Notes: generated by a model from the sequence alone, not told the origin. A DNA stretch of 64,000 nucleotides from Atopsyche davidsoni (GCA_022113835.1 JAILWY010000019.1:1860001-1924000); one strand, 5' to 3'; positions 1-10,560 are shown, numbered from the stretch's first letter. Program-made: numbers and translations.

Positions 1-896
1 CAGGCAATTACTAATAGCTGGAATCCTATTTATTAGCTTGTACTAAATATTTTTATTAAACCTAATTTATTAACCTAAACTAAAAAAATTATAAATTTAA
101 TTTAAGTGTATATCATCATATTTCAAGCATTTAGAATAGAAACTCCACTAGCCGGATACATTCAGGCTCAAGTAATAAAATTAAGTCTATCAACCACCCT
201 TAGGTTTTAAAGCCATGCAGAAAAATAATAGCAAATGCATTGAAATATTTTACAGCTTTGTCAAAGGTTGCTTCTAGATTAATGCAAGTTGTAATTTTCA
301 TAGATTTTAAAACAACATATAATAACAGCCAAATGAGTAAGAAATTAAAACTTTTTGGTTATGAGTGTTTTGTCTTTGATGGCAAAGATAGAATAAATAT
401 ATTTTTTTATATTTTCATATATTTATAAGCCACTGGAAGTCTCTTCTTTACTAGTCTGTAGAAGTCCTTAAATAGCGAAAGCGCTTAGAAAGTAAAATAT
501 TCGTAATCTCTCATCCATTTGACTATTCATATATATTGTTTAAAAATGGACCATTGCAAATGAAAGCAATCGAAAACACGAAACTAGTTTTACTAGATAT
601 TGATTAGTATATATATATTTTAACACAGGACCACGAGGTGGCTTACTAATACTTTAGTTCAAAACTAAACATTTGCTGGATGATTAAGTAATTACATTAC
701 ACTGTCCATTCGTCCCATGCAACAAAGATCATGTGATGTCAGTATTCTTTAGGGCACAGTGACTGAGCGATGCAAGGCTGGGAGTCAAATTTGATACCGA
801 TGAAATTATTGACCGTTATGATGAGATATATGATATGACATAAAATGAGTGCGTAGTGTGTAGTGTGTAGTGACGGGTGTGCAACAGCGTGGTAAC
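1..896. other. Intergenic or intronic DNA left of the LIM exon
   Basis: AT-rich sequence with no recognisable coding exon on either strand. It lies 3' of the LIM exon on the - strand, so it is probably the following intron of that gene. The short open frames here have no protein-like features. Confidence 0.5.
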
Positions 897-1075
897 CTGT
901 CGTAGTCGAGGCGACAGTAGAGCTTGGCTTGGCGCGAGTAGCACGAATGCTGGAGAGGCGCGCCGCACGCCGAGCACGCCAAGCAGCGCTCGTGGTAAGA
1001 CACGTCGCACACCTGCAGCAGGTAGCGGTCGGCGATGGGCCGCCCGCAGCCCCCGCACCCCGCCGCCCCGGCCAC
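897..1075 (-). CDS. LIM-homeodomain factor exon (Lmx1-type), first LIM domain, partial gene
   Basis: The - strand exon is bounded by an acceptor (ttggttgcag, ending at 1076) and a donor (CAG|GTTACC). It is 179 nt and reads in phase 0 for 59 codons plus 2 nt. It encodes one complete LIM zinc finger pair: CGGC, then HERC, LAC, SAC, then YC with RLD, giving the C-x2-C, H-x2-C, C-x2-C and C-x2-D zinc ligands. The DRYLL, HERC and LYCRLDYDRL segments resemble LIM1 of Lmx1 more than that of Lhx2/apterous, Lhx1 or Islet. Such proteins are nuclear transcription factors with two LIM domains and a homeodomain; the second LIM domain and homeodomain are not seen and should lie to the left, outside the window. 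The exon is strikingly GC-rich against AT-rich flanks. The exon call is firm, the Lmx1 subfamily call less so. Confidence 0.75.
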
Positions 1076-2194
1076 CTGCAACCAAACCACACTTCAACCC
1101 CCTCACGCCGCGCCAGCCCCGGGGCCTCACACCACCCAATAGACAACTACCGATCAATTCAAACACCGACCGCCGCGTGCACAATTTTCACGCTTACCCC
1201 AACACAATAGGGAATCACAACAGTACAACTATATTATTCTTTTTCACTTCTGTATTATATTTCTACAAGCAGCCTCCTAGCCCCCGCGTGGCAAACAGCT
1301 TCTTCAATCCAAAACCATTCTCATTTCCTATTTCTAGCGAAACTCACTTGGTCATCCATCTGTCCATGTTCATCACGCAGCTGTCCAAAATAATTATAGA
1401 AATGCGATATGCATAGCCTGTTTTGAATTATATTCAAACTACTTCAAGTTTTACTATTGAAAAGTAGGCAATTGTAGACTTAATGTTTTTTACCGAAATA
1501 TATGCACAGTAAGAAAAAATAAGATTTATCTTAGAAATGTGGTGGTAATGAGTAACATCCAACCATTTGCGTGGAAAATTATTTCTTTCCGTGACTATGG
1601 AGCCATGTGCGAGAAAAACACGCTTGCCTGCCTTTTATTTAAGCGAGTTTTATTTATTAATTCTTTATAACTGTCAATCACCTTGGTTCAATCACCAATC
1701 ACTTCTATCGCATTTCGTGGTATGCACCCTTGCCATTACTCATAACAGCTTGAAACCTATAGGTATATCCATAATTTTTTTAAATCTTTTAATTGCATAA
1801 CGTGATAGGAAACAATGCAGTAGTAAGCATTTAAAATATTAGTGACAATCCTGCTACTTAAGTCCTGCACAAGTGTTTGCCAACACTTTTGTACAAAAAA
1901 ACTTAAAAGCACATGCCCATAACGGTCTTTGTTTATTTATAAGTATCCTTTTAAATTAATTAGTAGGAATATACCTTATACTTTGTTTGGAAAAAGTCAT
2001 AATTTAAAAAAGTATAATTTAAATCTATGAAGCTTGAATTTTATATTGGAAAATATTTTTAAACTTCACGACCTCATTTTGGTTACATACAATTAAGCAG
2101 AAAATTAAAAAAAAAACGCTAAAAATTAGAGCAGGCACATCCTTGACAGTTTTCAACAAAGGCATAATTTACAATGGAGAATATATTTGTTTTG

Positions 2195-2345
2195 GAATTT
2201 AATTTTGCCGACGAGGGCTAGTGTCGGTGGGGCGGCCATAATCGGATAGGTTGGGTACCTAGCGGATCCTCTACTAGAGCTTCCGTAGTGACATTGCATC
2301 TGATTACCGATACCAACAAAGGGGCAGGCCTGCATGTACATCCAT
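2195..2345. repeat. Unidentified GC-richer repeat-like fragment
   Basis: About 150 bases of balanced composition stand out in AT-rich DNA. No intact frame gives a known protein. The character suggests a retroelement 3' fragment, but I could not assign a family. Confidence 0.25.
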
Positions 2346-2529
2346 TAATCAATTAGCCAAAAATAAACGAACGAAAACATTCGAGCTAGCCATTTAGATA
2401 ATAAAACACAGAAACTCTAGAATTAAACAGATTTATGCTATAGCAAGTCAGTTAAATCAACCAACAAATGAGTTGACTTACAATAATAATGATATTATTT
2501 TAATACGTAATTATTTGAGCATACTTATT

Positions 2530-2870
2530 TTTTAACAATTTTAATATCGTTTTTAATTAAATTAATAAGAAATATACAAAATTTAAACAAAAACAGCAAC
2601 GAGTTTAAAATCAAATAAATTCATTTCATACAGTTACTTTATTTCGTCACTCCTGAGGCTTTTTATAATAGGAGTCAAATATACCATATCCGAATCAAAG
2701 AAAGAGATTTTAAAAATGTACAATAGTCACCAATAGATAGTTTATAAATATACAAAAAATGGTAATTATTTTATGTATTAATAGATCGGTACAAGTTTAT
2801 CTGAATGGTATTGTTTAACAGTGAAATTGTTAGGTTTAAGTTAACTTTCACGTAGATGCACAGAATGATT
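2530..2870 (+). repeat. Dispersed direct repeat, copy 1
   Basis: Shares ordered blocks with 7760-8075 in the same orientation. These include the block agtcaaatataccatatccg, the adjoining gaatcaaagaaa, then gatcggtaca, tttatct, tctgaatgg and tagatgcacaga. The copies are diverged with indels. No coding capacity is evident. Confidence 0.6.
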
Positions 2871-2918
2871 TCTGATTTATTGTGTTTGGCCCGAATATTA
2901 TCTATATTAAAAATTCAA

Positions 2919-2942
2919 ATATATATATATATATATATATAT
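2919..2942. repeat. AT dinucleotide microsatellite
   Basis: An uninterrupted (AT)n run, flanked by inverted copies of ttgaat/attcaa-like sequence. Confidence 0.85.
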
Positions 2943-3510
2943 TTGAAATTGAATATATTTGTAGTTTTACAAGTGTTGCGATCAAGGCATAAAATAATCT
3001 CATTTGTGATACGGATAGAGTTCTAGGTATCACATAATTGCAAAAATAAACCATAAACCTTACCAGCTCAAGAATACTGCATCGCTTTACCGTGATTCAA
3101 AGTACATGGTGTTATTTGCTGTTGGTTTCAATCTAAAACTTTCGTTATCAGAGTCGTGGTTTCAATCAACATTTATTTTTAAGTGTCGTGCATCTATGGG
3201 CTTTTGACATTGTTTCTGTCTTTTCAACGAAAAACTATTTTTGTTTATTTATATACTTATTGCTAATTTAAATCCTGTGGCGATTATTTTTTAGAGCTTT
3301 TTACTCAATTATTAGACGGTAAAAATATATCACATTTTTATAAATAATTGCAAAACAAGTCGACACTAATATTTTTTATATTGTTTTTTCCCCCAGAGCA
3401 CAGGCATATTAACATTGCATACAAATCATTTATTGTGGATTAGATTAGAAGACAAATAATAAAAGTATTAATTTTCAAAAAACACCACTTAAAAATAAAC
3501 AATAGCTACC

Positions 3511-3850
3511 TTGTTGGTGATGTCTCTAATCGCTATGATAATGTTAACAATAAATACACGATAAAACAATTTATAATTGAATTTACAAGTCCGCACTCAT
3601 GACGCCAACTCAACCGATAAACATTCCGATACTTTTCAAAGATGATTAAATTTCCCAACCCTTGCACTGAAACTTCGTACGCGGCGCTGAACGACTTGTT
3701 ATTTACGCATATCCGCAATTCGTCTGTTTCGGTAGCGTACGTTTGACTACCGCGCCATTTTGGCACGACTGCAACTTATTGTGGGCGTGTCTCGGATTCA
3801 AGGAGGGGATGGTCCCGCCCGCGTCATCTCCCCAGCCAATGGAAGGGCGA
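3511..3850 (-). promoter_or_regulatory. Candidate - strand promoter and noncoding first exon
   Basis: This CpG-rich island in AT-rich DNA carries, on the - strand, a CCAAT box in reverse (ATTGGCTGGGGA), a GC box (GCGGGCGGGAC) and a YY1-like CAAAATGGCGCGG just downstream. A good donor (AACAAG|GTAGCT) follows at about 3510. Short upstream ATGs all terminate quickly, so the exon would be 5' UTR. It lies upstream of the LIM exon on the same strand and could be its first exon. That link is inference only. Confidence 0.35.
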
Positions 3851-4319
3851 GAGAAACTAAGAACAAAAACCTAATAAAAATGAATTATTCAACCGTCCGA
3901 CTTAAAACGCATCTCAGGAGGAAGTTCAACGCTGCACTGTAGGGTAGAATCGCTCGAACGGAGTTAATCTTTGGTCGAATCTTCAGTGACTCGGGAGGAA
4001 CCTCTACGGGACAACCTCCGACGCAAGCAACCCTAAAACCAATGAGTCCGATAATACTTTTGTTACGCGACTCACTGCGTAGCTATAAAAAGACACGCAA
4101 AGAATCTTATGAATCAAGATAATTATTGATTTATATCGATGATTCGTGTATTCTTCAGGCCTTAAGACATCACACACATTCGAGAGTTGGAACCGAAACG
4201 AACTCGGAATACCGGCAACATAATCAATAACCCTCAGACGTGAATTCAATTCTCTAAATATACAGCACAATTTCATTACTCGAAAATCAGATCAAATTGC
4301 GTTTGCGTTTATTGACATA

Positions 4320-4387
4320 TATATATATATATTTTTTTTTTTTAATTAATAATTTTTTTTTTTAATTTAATTTTTTTTTTTTTTATA
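4320..4387. repeat. AT/poly-T low-complexity tract
   Basis: An (AT)n run followed by poly-T and poly-A-rich stretches. No function is seen. Confidence 0.8.
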
Positions 4388-4449
4388 TGCATTTTTTATA
4401 TGTATTCAGCTACCAGACCTACACCCGCTTTATTTATTTTAAAGGACAG

Positions 4450-4628
4450 TAAAGCGCTCCACACACGATGCAATAAATTGGCGTCTCATTCAACAAATTG
4501 TACAATAGTGTAGCCATAACCAGTAGTTTTTGTAAGATTTTGCTGATGTTCACTGGTATATGGCTACACCATTGTACAATTTGTCGGACGAGACACCAAT
4601 TTATCACATCGTGTGTGGAGCGCTTAAG
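4450..4628. mobile_element. MITE-like palindromic element with ~70-bp inverted arms
   Basis: The left arm begins aagcgctccacacacgatg and continues through aaattgtacaatagtgtagcc. The right arm is its reverse complement with a few substitutions, ending at cgtgtgtggagcgctta. The loop is about 45 bases. The structure is that of a non-autonomous DNA transposon. The TSD is unclear (TTAA on the right, TAAA on the left). Confidence 0.7.
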
Positions 4629-4980
4629 TCTTAACCTTTTTTTTTCTTATAAAAAATGATTTCAACAAATAAATAATTTGTATGTTCCAAAAAACATAGA
4701 CCAAGATTGTATAGTCTTTAAATTTTTTTTTATACTGTTGGCCCCGGGCAGCGCTGTAATACTACTTCCAGGTGCCGACAGCTGGTCTTTAATTTATATA
4801 TAATATACAATATACACAATTCATTCATTCGTGAGGGCGGGTTTCCCAGGGAGCGTACTTTTCGCTGTTCCCCAGTCTGCCTCCTCTCCCTTCTATTCGT
4901 CTCTGACATTAGTCCCTGACTATCTATGGAGACAGCGTCTTCGTTGGTAGATGCGCTGAAAAACATGAAAGCTGAAAAGC

Positions 4981-5059
4981 ATGGAAATGGTGTCTCATGC
5001 TCTTCAGCTCTCGATCCTCTTCAGCGCCATTCTTGTCGTGTCCGTGGGCTTCTCGTCAG
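4981..5059 (+). CDS. Secreted 52-aa peptide, exon 1 (signal peptide)
   Basis: The ATG at 4981 opens a 26-codon exon plus 1 nt, ending at a consensus donor (TCAG|GTAGGA). It encodes a textbook secretion signal: a short N-terminus, then the hydrophobic core LSILFSAILVVSVGF, then small residues. An upstream ATG at 4965 is in another frame and terminates at the splice site. The phase-1 end joins without a frame break to the exon at 7323, whose acceptor is tattgatttcag. Splicing is inferred and I do not recognise the peptide family. Confidence 0.45.
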
Positions 5060-7322
5060 GTAGGAGCTCTGGAGTCTAGTTGGCGTTGCCTCTCGTTTAT
5101 TATTTTAAATGCCTCTTCACGTTTTGAATATGAAGTGCATGATAGATTACAAAACAATGGTTAATATTCAAGGCTGTAAGGTATTATTTATGGACTCACT
5201 CTCCACTTGCGGCATACACTTTTCAAATTACTTATTGGTGTATATTGACATGTAAATGAATGGATATGAGTTGGATCTCAACATTTCTCGAATCAAAATT
5301 ATTATTTTAATTAATTTAAATCGTCATGATAGGTCAGCAACGACGAGGACATACAAAATTCGCATAGCAACCTTGATCGTAAAAGATCGAAGATATTTAT
5401 GATAAGGCAGATAGCAACTAACACATCTAAAAATCTAACTTCCGTGCGTGTCCATTGGTTAAAAGTGCAAAGGGCATACAAAAATAATTTTTCGTGTAAA
5501 AACTGAGGATAAAATAAATAAAATTATAGAAAGACAACCGGACATGACCCATGCAGATAATTAAAAGACTACTTAAAATTGCATCTGCTCAAATAGTGCT
5601 CCAAAGAATCTTAGGGAAAATTTTTAAGTGATTAAATAATGAAACAATTTTTCATTGATAAATCAATATATTTGCGATATAAATGCATTGTAAACTATGA
5701 TACTTAAAAATTATTTCATCCTTGAAGGAAAAACGTATCATAGTACCTTATAATCTAATCTTAATTATAACAATAGCCACCAAAATATGCAAGCACATTT
5801 AGATTTTTTTTAATAATGAGTTATTTCTATTTCATATTTTCAATACATATATCTTAAATTACATACAATTCTAAAATTATATAAACTTTAGTATCAAATA
5901 CATAGACTATTAAATTACCCAGAGAGATGTAAAAATGTAAGAACATCAAAATATGAATAAGAATATCTCTAATATCTAAAGGAATATCTCTTATATCATA
6001 AGTATAATACCTTCGTATAAGTATAATACCATATGTATAGTACCTTCATAATTTTTGTTAAGTTTCATGCAGTTTTATAAAGTCATTGCATATGCCTTGC
6101 ATATGCATATTTTTTAACTGATTTACATTTAATATTTGTGATATTTTACTACACCAGTAAATTCCTTTGTTCAAGATACAATCTCACAAATTGGATCATT
6201 AGAATCCCTGTCTCGTACTTATAGGTATAGTACATTTCCTAACTTATCTAAAATATTTAAATGCTATGCAATTATATAATACTTTTAAAAAGTTTCAAAA
6301 AGTCTTATATTTTTAAAAGGGAGAGAATTTCTGCTTTAATTACAAATTGAATATTGAATTTAATTGCATAACATCCGCATTAATAAAATTCTGGAAATAT
6401 TTTGGCATATATAAAAATAAATGACTTGTTTGCACATTTGAAATAGTTAGATATCAAATAATAATTATTTGTGTTTTTATTATCATTCATCACCCTCTTA
6501 AACAAAAATAGTTTTTGCATTTAATGCTTTCTAATTCAAAAATGCCACACAAGTAATAAATAAGCCATGTACATTCAAAGATATTTTTTTTAAATTAAGA
6601 GCTATTGCTGATGAGTTGGAAGATCTGCATCTGCGGTGACGACCAAGTCAAGCTAAAAATCAATACATGACACAAAACAATAGATATTCAAAACATCATG
6701 TCACAATAATGAAATCAAAGTAGACTCAAATTTTTCAATTAAGCCAGAAATTATGCAGATAAAAACAATAATCAATTTGTGTAAACAGAATTCACCTCGT
6801 AGACATATATTTCCGAACAGATCATGCATTGATTAGACCTTTAGGCATAATTTTTTTTTCTATTGATAATTGAGATTTCGAAAACCCCATCAAATAGAGT
6901 TTGTCGTAAATAATGTAGCCTACATTAAAAATAGGGTTTTATTTCACTGCGCAAATGTAACATTTACTGCGTGAAGTTCCATGAGAAGAATGTTGAGATT
7001 GTGCAACGATTCGATCATCTTTAATGCTTGAAGACCAGTGAGTGACATGGCTTCCAACGATTTGACAATGAATCTTTTGAAAGGATTTACTTTCTGGATC
7101 TGTTTACACGTGTCAGACGTGTTTGTACACCTGAATCGCATGCGATAGATCACCAAATGAGCACTGGTTGCAGGAAAACTAGAGTAACTAGTCATCAGTG
7201 AGTGTCCAGAGAGTGACTATATGAATATCACTGGGGAAAGCATGTTAAAGCAATTAAATGTGATTTGAATTTATTAAATCTTCTTTGATGTTATCGACAA
7301 TGGGTATGTTTATTGATTTCAG
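5060..7322 (+). other. Putative intron of the secreted-peptide gene
   Basis: A 2.26-kb AT-rich stretch with consensus ends. It includes a short reverse-strand open frame at 6944-7195 that I cannot assign. Imperfect repeats of aatatctct and gtataatacc occur near 5960-6045. No other exon is supported. Confidence 0.35.
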
Positions 7323-7402
7323 ACTTCGATGTGAGGCTGCATAGCTGGAATTTTGTACGCACCGTTTGCGTCTCCAAATGCAAACTTATGAAAGCATTTT
7401 GA
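7323..7402 (+). CDS. Secreted 52-aa peptide, exon 2 (mature peptide and stop)
   Basis: The exon follows the acceptor TTGATTTCAG and starts in the phase left by exon 1. The combined coding length is 159 nt, exactly 53 codons including TGA at 7400. The predicted mature part begins DFDVRLHSWNF and ends with two cysteines (VCVSKC) and KLMKAF. Two cysteines three residues apart with a basic tail suggest a small bioactive or structural peptide. There is no obvious dibasic processing site apart from single K/R residues. A loose CxxxCK similarity to eclosion-hormone-like peptides is too weak to use. AATAAA occurs at about 7721. The alternative is a chance open frame, or a signal exon that splices elsewhere. 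Confidence 0.4.
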
Positions 7403-7759
7403 TTCTCTACATTGGCAATTAGAATGTTTTGGTACATATATATAATGTTGCTTTGCTTCATTACAGCTTCTTGGTAAGACTAGAGCTTAAATCACTTAAA
7501 GGATTTATAATTATGCTCTGCCTTAGAAATTCTAATGATATCCACAATCTAAATAGTGTTTACGGTTGTCGACTATTCCCTCCCCCATATATTTATATAA
7601 ATGGTTTTTACATGGTTTATGATTTATATACTATATATATAAATATAAAATTAAATTACATTATGAATTATCTCCATTATTTCCATTATAAACAACCAAT
7701 TTTTATAAATCCATTTCAATAAATATTAAAATAAATCATTTTTAGATTATACTTATTAA

Positions 7760-8075
7760 GCGTACAAATTTTTTTATAATTCTCAAAACATTGTTAATTT
7801 AATAGATAGGAAGTATTCACAATATAAACACAAACAGAAAGGAGTTTAAAATGAACTAAATTTATTTCACACAGTTTCTTTAGTTCGTCACTCTGAATCA
7901 CAACTGAATCTTTTAATAATATGAGTCAAATATACCATATCCGAATCAAAGAAAAAGATTTAAAAAATAATCAAAGGTCACTAGTAGTTATTTAAATAGT
8001 AGATCGGTACATGTTTATCTACATGTTAGTCTGAATGGTTGTCCAACAGTGTTATCATATAGATGCACAGAAAAA
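7760..8075 (+). repeat. Dispersed direct repeat, copy 2
   Basis: The second copy of the repeat at 2530-2870, 5.2 kb away in the same orientation, sharing agtcaaatataccatatccg and the agatcggtaca and tagatgcacaga blocks. Indels indicate an old duplication or two members of a family. Confidence 0.6.
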
Positions 8076-8300
8076 TGCATAACTTAACTAAGAAAATACA
8101 CACTAAGAAAATAAATACTTATTTGCAACATGAAAAAAATTATTCATTACTTCAAAACAATGCCAGTGAGACATCATTTGAGAAACCTGCAGAGAAAAAA
8201 AGACAAATACCCTAATTAAATTCTAATATACTAAAATAAAAGCCATTTATAAAAAAAGGGTGAGTTTTTTTAACCCTTTTACTGATATATAATGATATAT

Positions 8301-8365
8301 CGTCATTTGCAGTGACGATGGTCAATGACGTCATAATGTTCAATAGCGAATATACACTGACGTCA
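8301..8365. promoter_or_regulatory. Cluster of cAMP-response-element-like sites
   Basis: Perfect palindromic TGACGTCA octamers occur at 8326-8333 and 8358-8365, with CGTCA and TGACG half-sites at about 8301-8317. These are CREB/ATF consensus sites. The cluster sits between the peptide gene and the 3' end of the Ulp1-like gene. Its function is inferred from the motifs only. Confidence 0.4.
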
Positions 8366-8779
8366 AGACATCTGCGATACAAAAGATTTTTATCTGTAAT
8401 TAATTTTTTTGTGTAAAATATGCATGAATGTGTGTTTACATTTTATAAATTGTATCTGATTTTACATAATAATTGAACTCTAAAAAAATTTTATTACATT
8501 AAATTAAACGGAATATAAAGTATATATATAATTTTATTAAAAAAAAATAAGAAACACTCAATTTCCCTAGTGATTTAAAATCTGACGGTTTCATCAAAGA
8601 CAACTTATAGATTACAAAAATAAAATGTTTCCACATAATATTAAGAATTTTGTATGTCTAACAGTACATATAACAAAATATACGCATTTCCATGCAGACT
8701 ATGTAAAGATAAAATCTAAATATTTTGAAAATATAATTATCATGACCTATAATTTTTTTTGCTAATACATCATCTATAT

Positions 8780-8935
8780 CAGAGGTGTCAAACTCAATTT
8801 TGCAGAGGGCCATATATTAAATTTAGAATGTGTAGGCGGGCCAGATTCAAATAAAATAAGTCTAAAAGCTCTAAAAAACATGATTCTTCTTTCTGTGACA
8901 CATTGGGATCGCGGGCCGTATCTTTGACATGACTG
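8780..8935. mobile_element. hAT-type MITE, 156 bp, with 8-bp target-site duplication
   Basis: The element starts CAGAGGTGTCAAACTCA and ends TTTGACATGACTG. These are imperfect terminal inverted repeats (10 of 13 positions match) of the CAG-GTGTCAAA type seen in hAT/Charlie-like elements. It is flanked on both sides by the identical octamer ATCTATAT (8772-8779 and 8936-8943), the 8-bp duplication expected for hAT. It has no coding capacity. The right duplication contains the stop codon of the adjacent protease gene. Confidence 0.88.
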
Positions 8936-8937
8936 AT

Positions 8938-10437
8938 CTATATGGTTTCACTATCGAACGGGTCAATTGTGTTGATATTATCTATGCACATAAAACATTT
9001 GTGTGTTGTAGGCATTATTCTTTCTGGCGTGCATTTTACTTGCACTGCTCTCAAACAATTGACACATCTGAAGAATGGATTACTTCTTTTATAGATGTCA
9101 ACGCTACAATAAAGGCATTTGTTCTTCATACAATCCGATTTTTGTAAAATTTCCTCTGAAATTAGAATTCTATAAAGCATAGGATCAAAACTTTTAACGG
9201 TAAATATTCTATTGGTCTTTATAAATTGTGCAGAATAAAAGATAATATATACCCCACAGTTAAAATTGTCTGTTTGGATATTCTTAGTAAATTTTTTTTG
9301 TTTCCAATTTTTCTGATTTATTGTCGGAATTTGCATAGTCAAGAATATTTCAAAGTAATTATCACCAGATGAATCATTTAAGGGATCGCAAAATATGAAA
9401 TTGTTATTGATTCTATCAATAAAAATTATGCACCAATGTTTTTTTTTTTCTAGATTTATGATAAATATTAGATAATTACTCCCTTCTGAAATTTGTGCTG
9501 AGTTCATATTTCGATAACAAAAAATGTTTGTGCTAACTACTGATTTTATTAGTTGAATTTTATTCCTTGGCACATCATTTATCAATAATTGTATATAAAA
9601 CTCTATTAAAAAATTTGATAAATAATTTTTTTCATTTAGTGTATGAAAATCGATGCTTTCCAAAGGGACATTAGCGGTCTTTGCAATAACACATTGTTTG
9701 GAATATTTCATGTAAAACTGTGGATCTGATACTAGTCCATTATTTAATAAAACTGAAGTGATTTGTTTATTTTCACTGCTTAATGGCAAAGAACCATTTG
9801 ATTCATCAACATTGTCTTTATAATGACAAGTATTATCACTGTCATATAATAAATATACATGGTTACACTTATTACTTAGACTTATCTTAGCTTTGTAATC
9901 TCTGCCTTTATTTTCTGGACTCATACATTTAAATTTGTAAGTCATCCAGTCCTTGGTTTTGCAAAACCCGTAAGACTTCAATATGCAAGGGAAATAATCA
10001 GTCATTATGTTTGTAATTATATAAAGCCATTGACCTTTATAGGAAGGTTTAATTAGTTTTTGTACAGTATCCCTGTCTACTGATATTTGATATGAGAGCC
10101 AATTAACAATCTTGGGTATTTTTTTTGGTTTTGATATTTTCTTTACAATCTTTCTTTTTTTTTTCTCAGCTTTTTTCCAGATACAACCGTCTTCAGTACC
10201 ATTCAAATAAACTCCTGTTTCCAAAATTCTTTTTATTGTTGTCTTATAAAACTCTCGATTCTGATAAAATCTAGTATATATATATGATTTATTTTTTATG
10301 TTGGCTTTCATACCAAATTCCTTGCATAATTTTGCACCCAAGCCAATTTGCGTCCCCTTCTCCAAAATCAGCTCGTCCATATTATTTATTAGCTTTGCAA
10401 TTGTATTTAAGAACCTAATCTCGGAAATCATATTCAT
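8938..10437 (-). CDS. Ulp1/SENP-like C48 cysteine protease with C-terminal zinc finger
   Basis: One uninterrupted 499-codon frame, with ATG at 10437 and an in-frame TAG a few codons upstream. The protease domain (about residues 270-410) has SNFLIEFYIQLL resembling the Ulp1 substrate-binding start. Next come His334 in KKHWCIIF, Asp351 in FCDPLND, and Gln388 six residues before Cys394 in NFNCGVY, which together form the H-D-Q-C arrangement of family C48. A lysine-rich stretch (88-109) could be a nuclear localisation signal. Residues 441-484 hold CxxC, CxxC, C, H and CxxC in a RING/PHD-like array. Ulp1 proteases cleave SUMO-type modifiers, but many insect members come from transposons. The lack of introns fits a transposon- or retro-derived gene. 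The intact frame suggests recent activity or selection. The TAG stop is inside a hAT target duplication. Confidence 0.75.
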   Translation of the reverse strand: MNMISEIRFLNTIAKLINNMDELILEKGTQIGLGAKLCKEFGMKANIKNKSYIYTRFYQNREFYKTTIKRILETGVYLNGTEDGCIWKKAEKKKRKIVKKISKPKKIPKIVNWLSYQISVDRDTVQKLIKPSYKGQWLYIITNIMTDYFPCILKSYGFCKTKDWMTYKFKCMSPENKGRDYKAKISLSNKCNHVYLLYDSDNTCHYKDNVDESNGSLPLSSENKQITSVLLNNGLVSDPQFYMKYSKQCVIAKTANVPLESIDFHTLNEKNYLSNFLIEFYIQLLINDVPRNKIQLIKSVVSTNIFCYRNMNSAQISEGSNYLIFIINLEKKKHWCIIFIDRINNNFIFCDPLNDSSGDNYFEIFLTMQIPTINQKNWKQKKFTKNIQTDNFNCGVYIIFYSAQFIKTNRIFTVKSFDPMLYRILISEEILQKSDCMKNKCLYCSVDIYKRSNPFFRCVNCLRAVQVKCTPERIMPTTHKCFMCIDNINTIDPFDSETI

Positions 10438-10560
10438 CCTAACTGGTATCCGTATTTTGCTCCGTCTAGTCTAGAAACAGCGCTGCGCGGTTGACGTCCA
10501 GGTCCAGCACCTTACACCAAAGCCACCTAGAATCCGAGATTTTGCTTGTAATCATATTTT
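10438..10560 (-). promoter_or_regulatory. GC-richer 5' flank of the Ulp1-like gene
   Basis: About 100 bases immediately upstream of the start codon are richer in C and G than the surroundings (it includes ctggacctggacgtcaaccg on the - strand). It may be the 5' UTR or promoter. No TATA box or clear initiator is seen. Confidence 0.25.

Larger units (their letters stand above)
1076..3500. other. Probable intron/intergenic DNA with repeat fragments
   Basis: No convincing exon. It holds a GC-richer fragment at about 2195-2345 that looks like the end of a LINE or similar repeat, the first copy of a dispersed repeat (about 2530-2870) and an AT microsatellite near 2920-2942. Confidence 0.4.

Noticed and set aside
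739..1416. Several overlapping long frames around the LIM exon
   Set aside because: They are shadows created by the high GC content of the exon. Only the frame with the zinc ligands is protein-like.
3533..4276. Open frames of 60-90 codons on both strands
   Set aside because: They begin at non-ATG codons or run into AT-rich DNA. The region looks like promoter and 5' UTR.
6944..7195. 83-codon - strand open frame in the peptide-gene intron
   Set aside because: The start is not convincing, no family is recognised and no promoter is seen. Kept only as a note in the intron entry.
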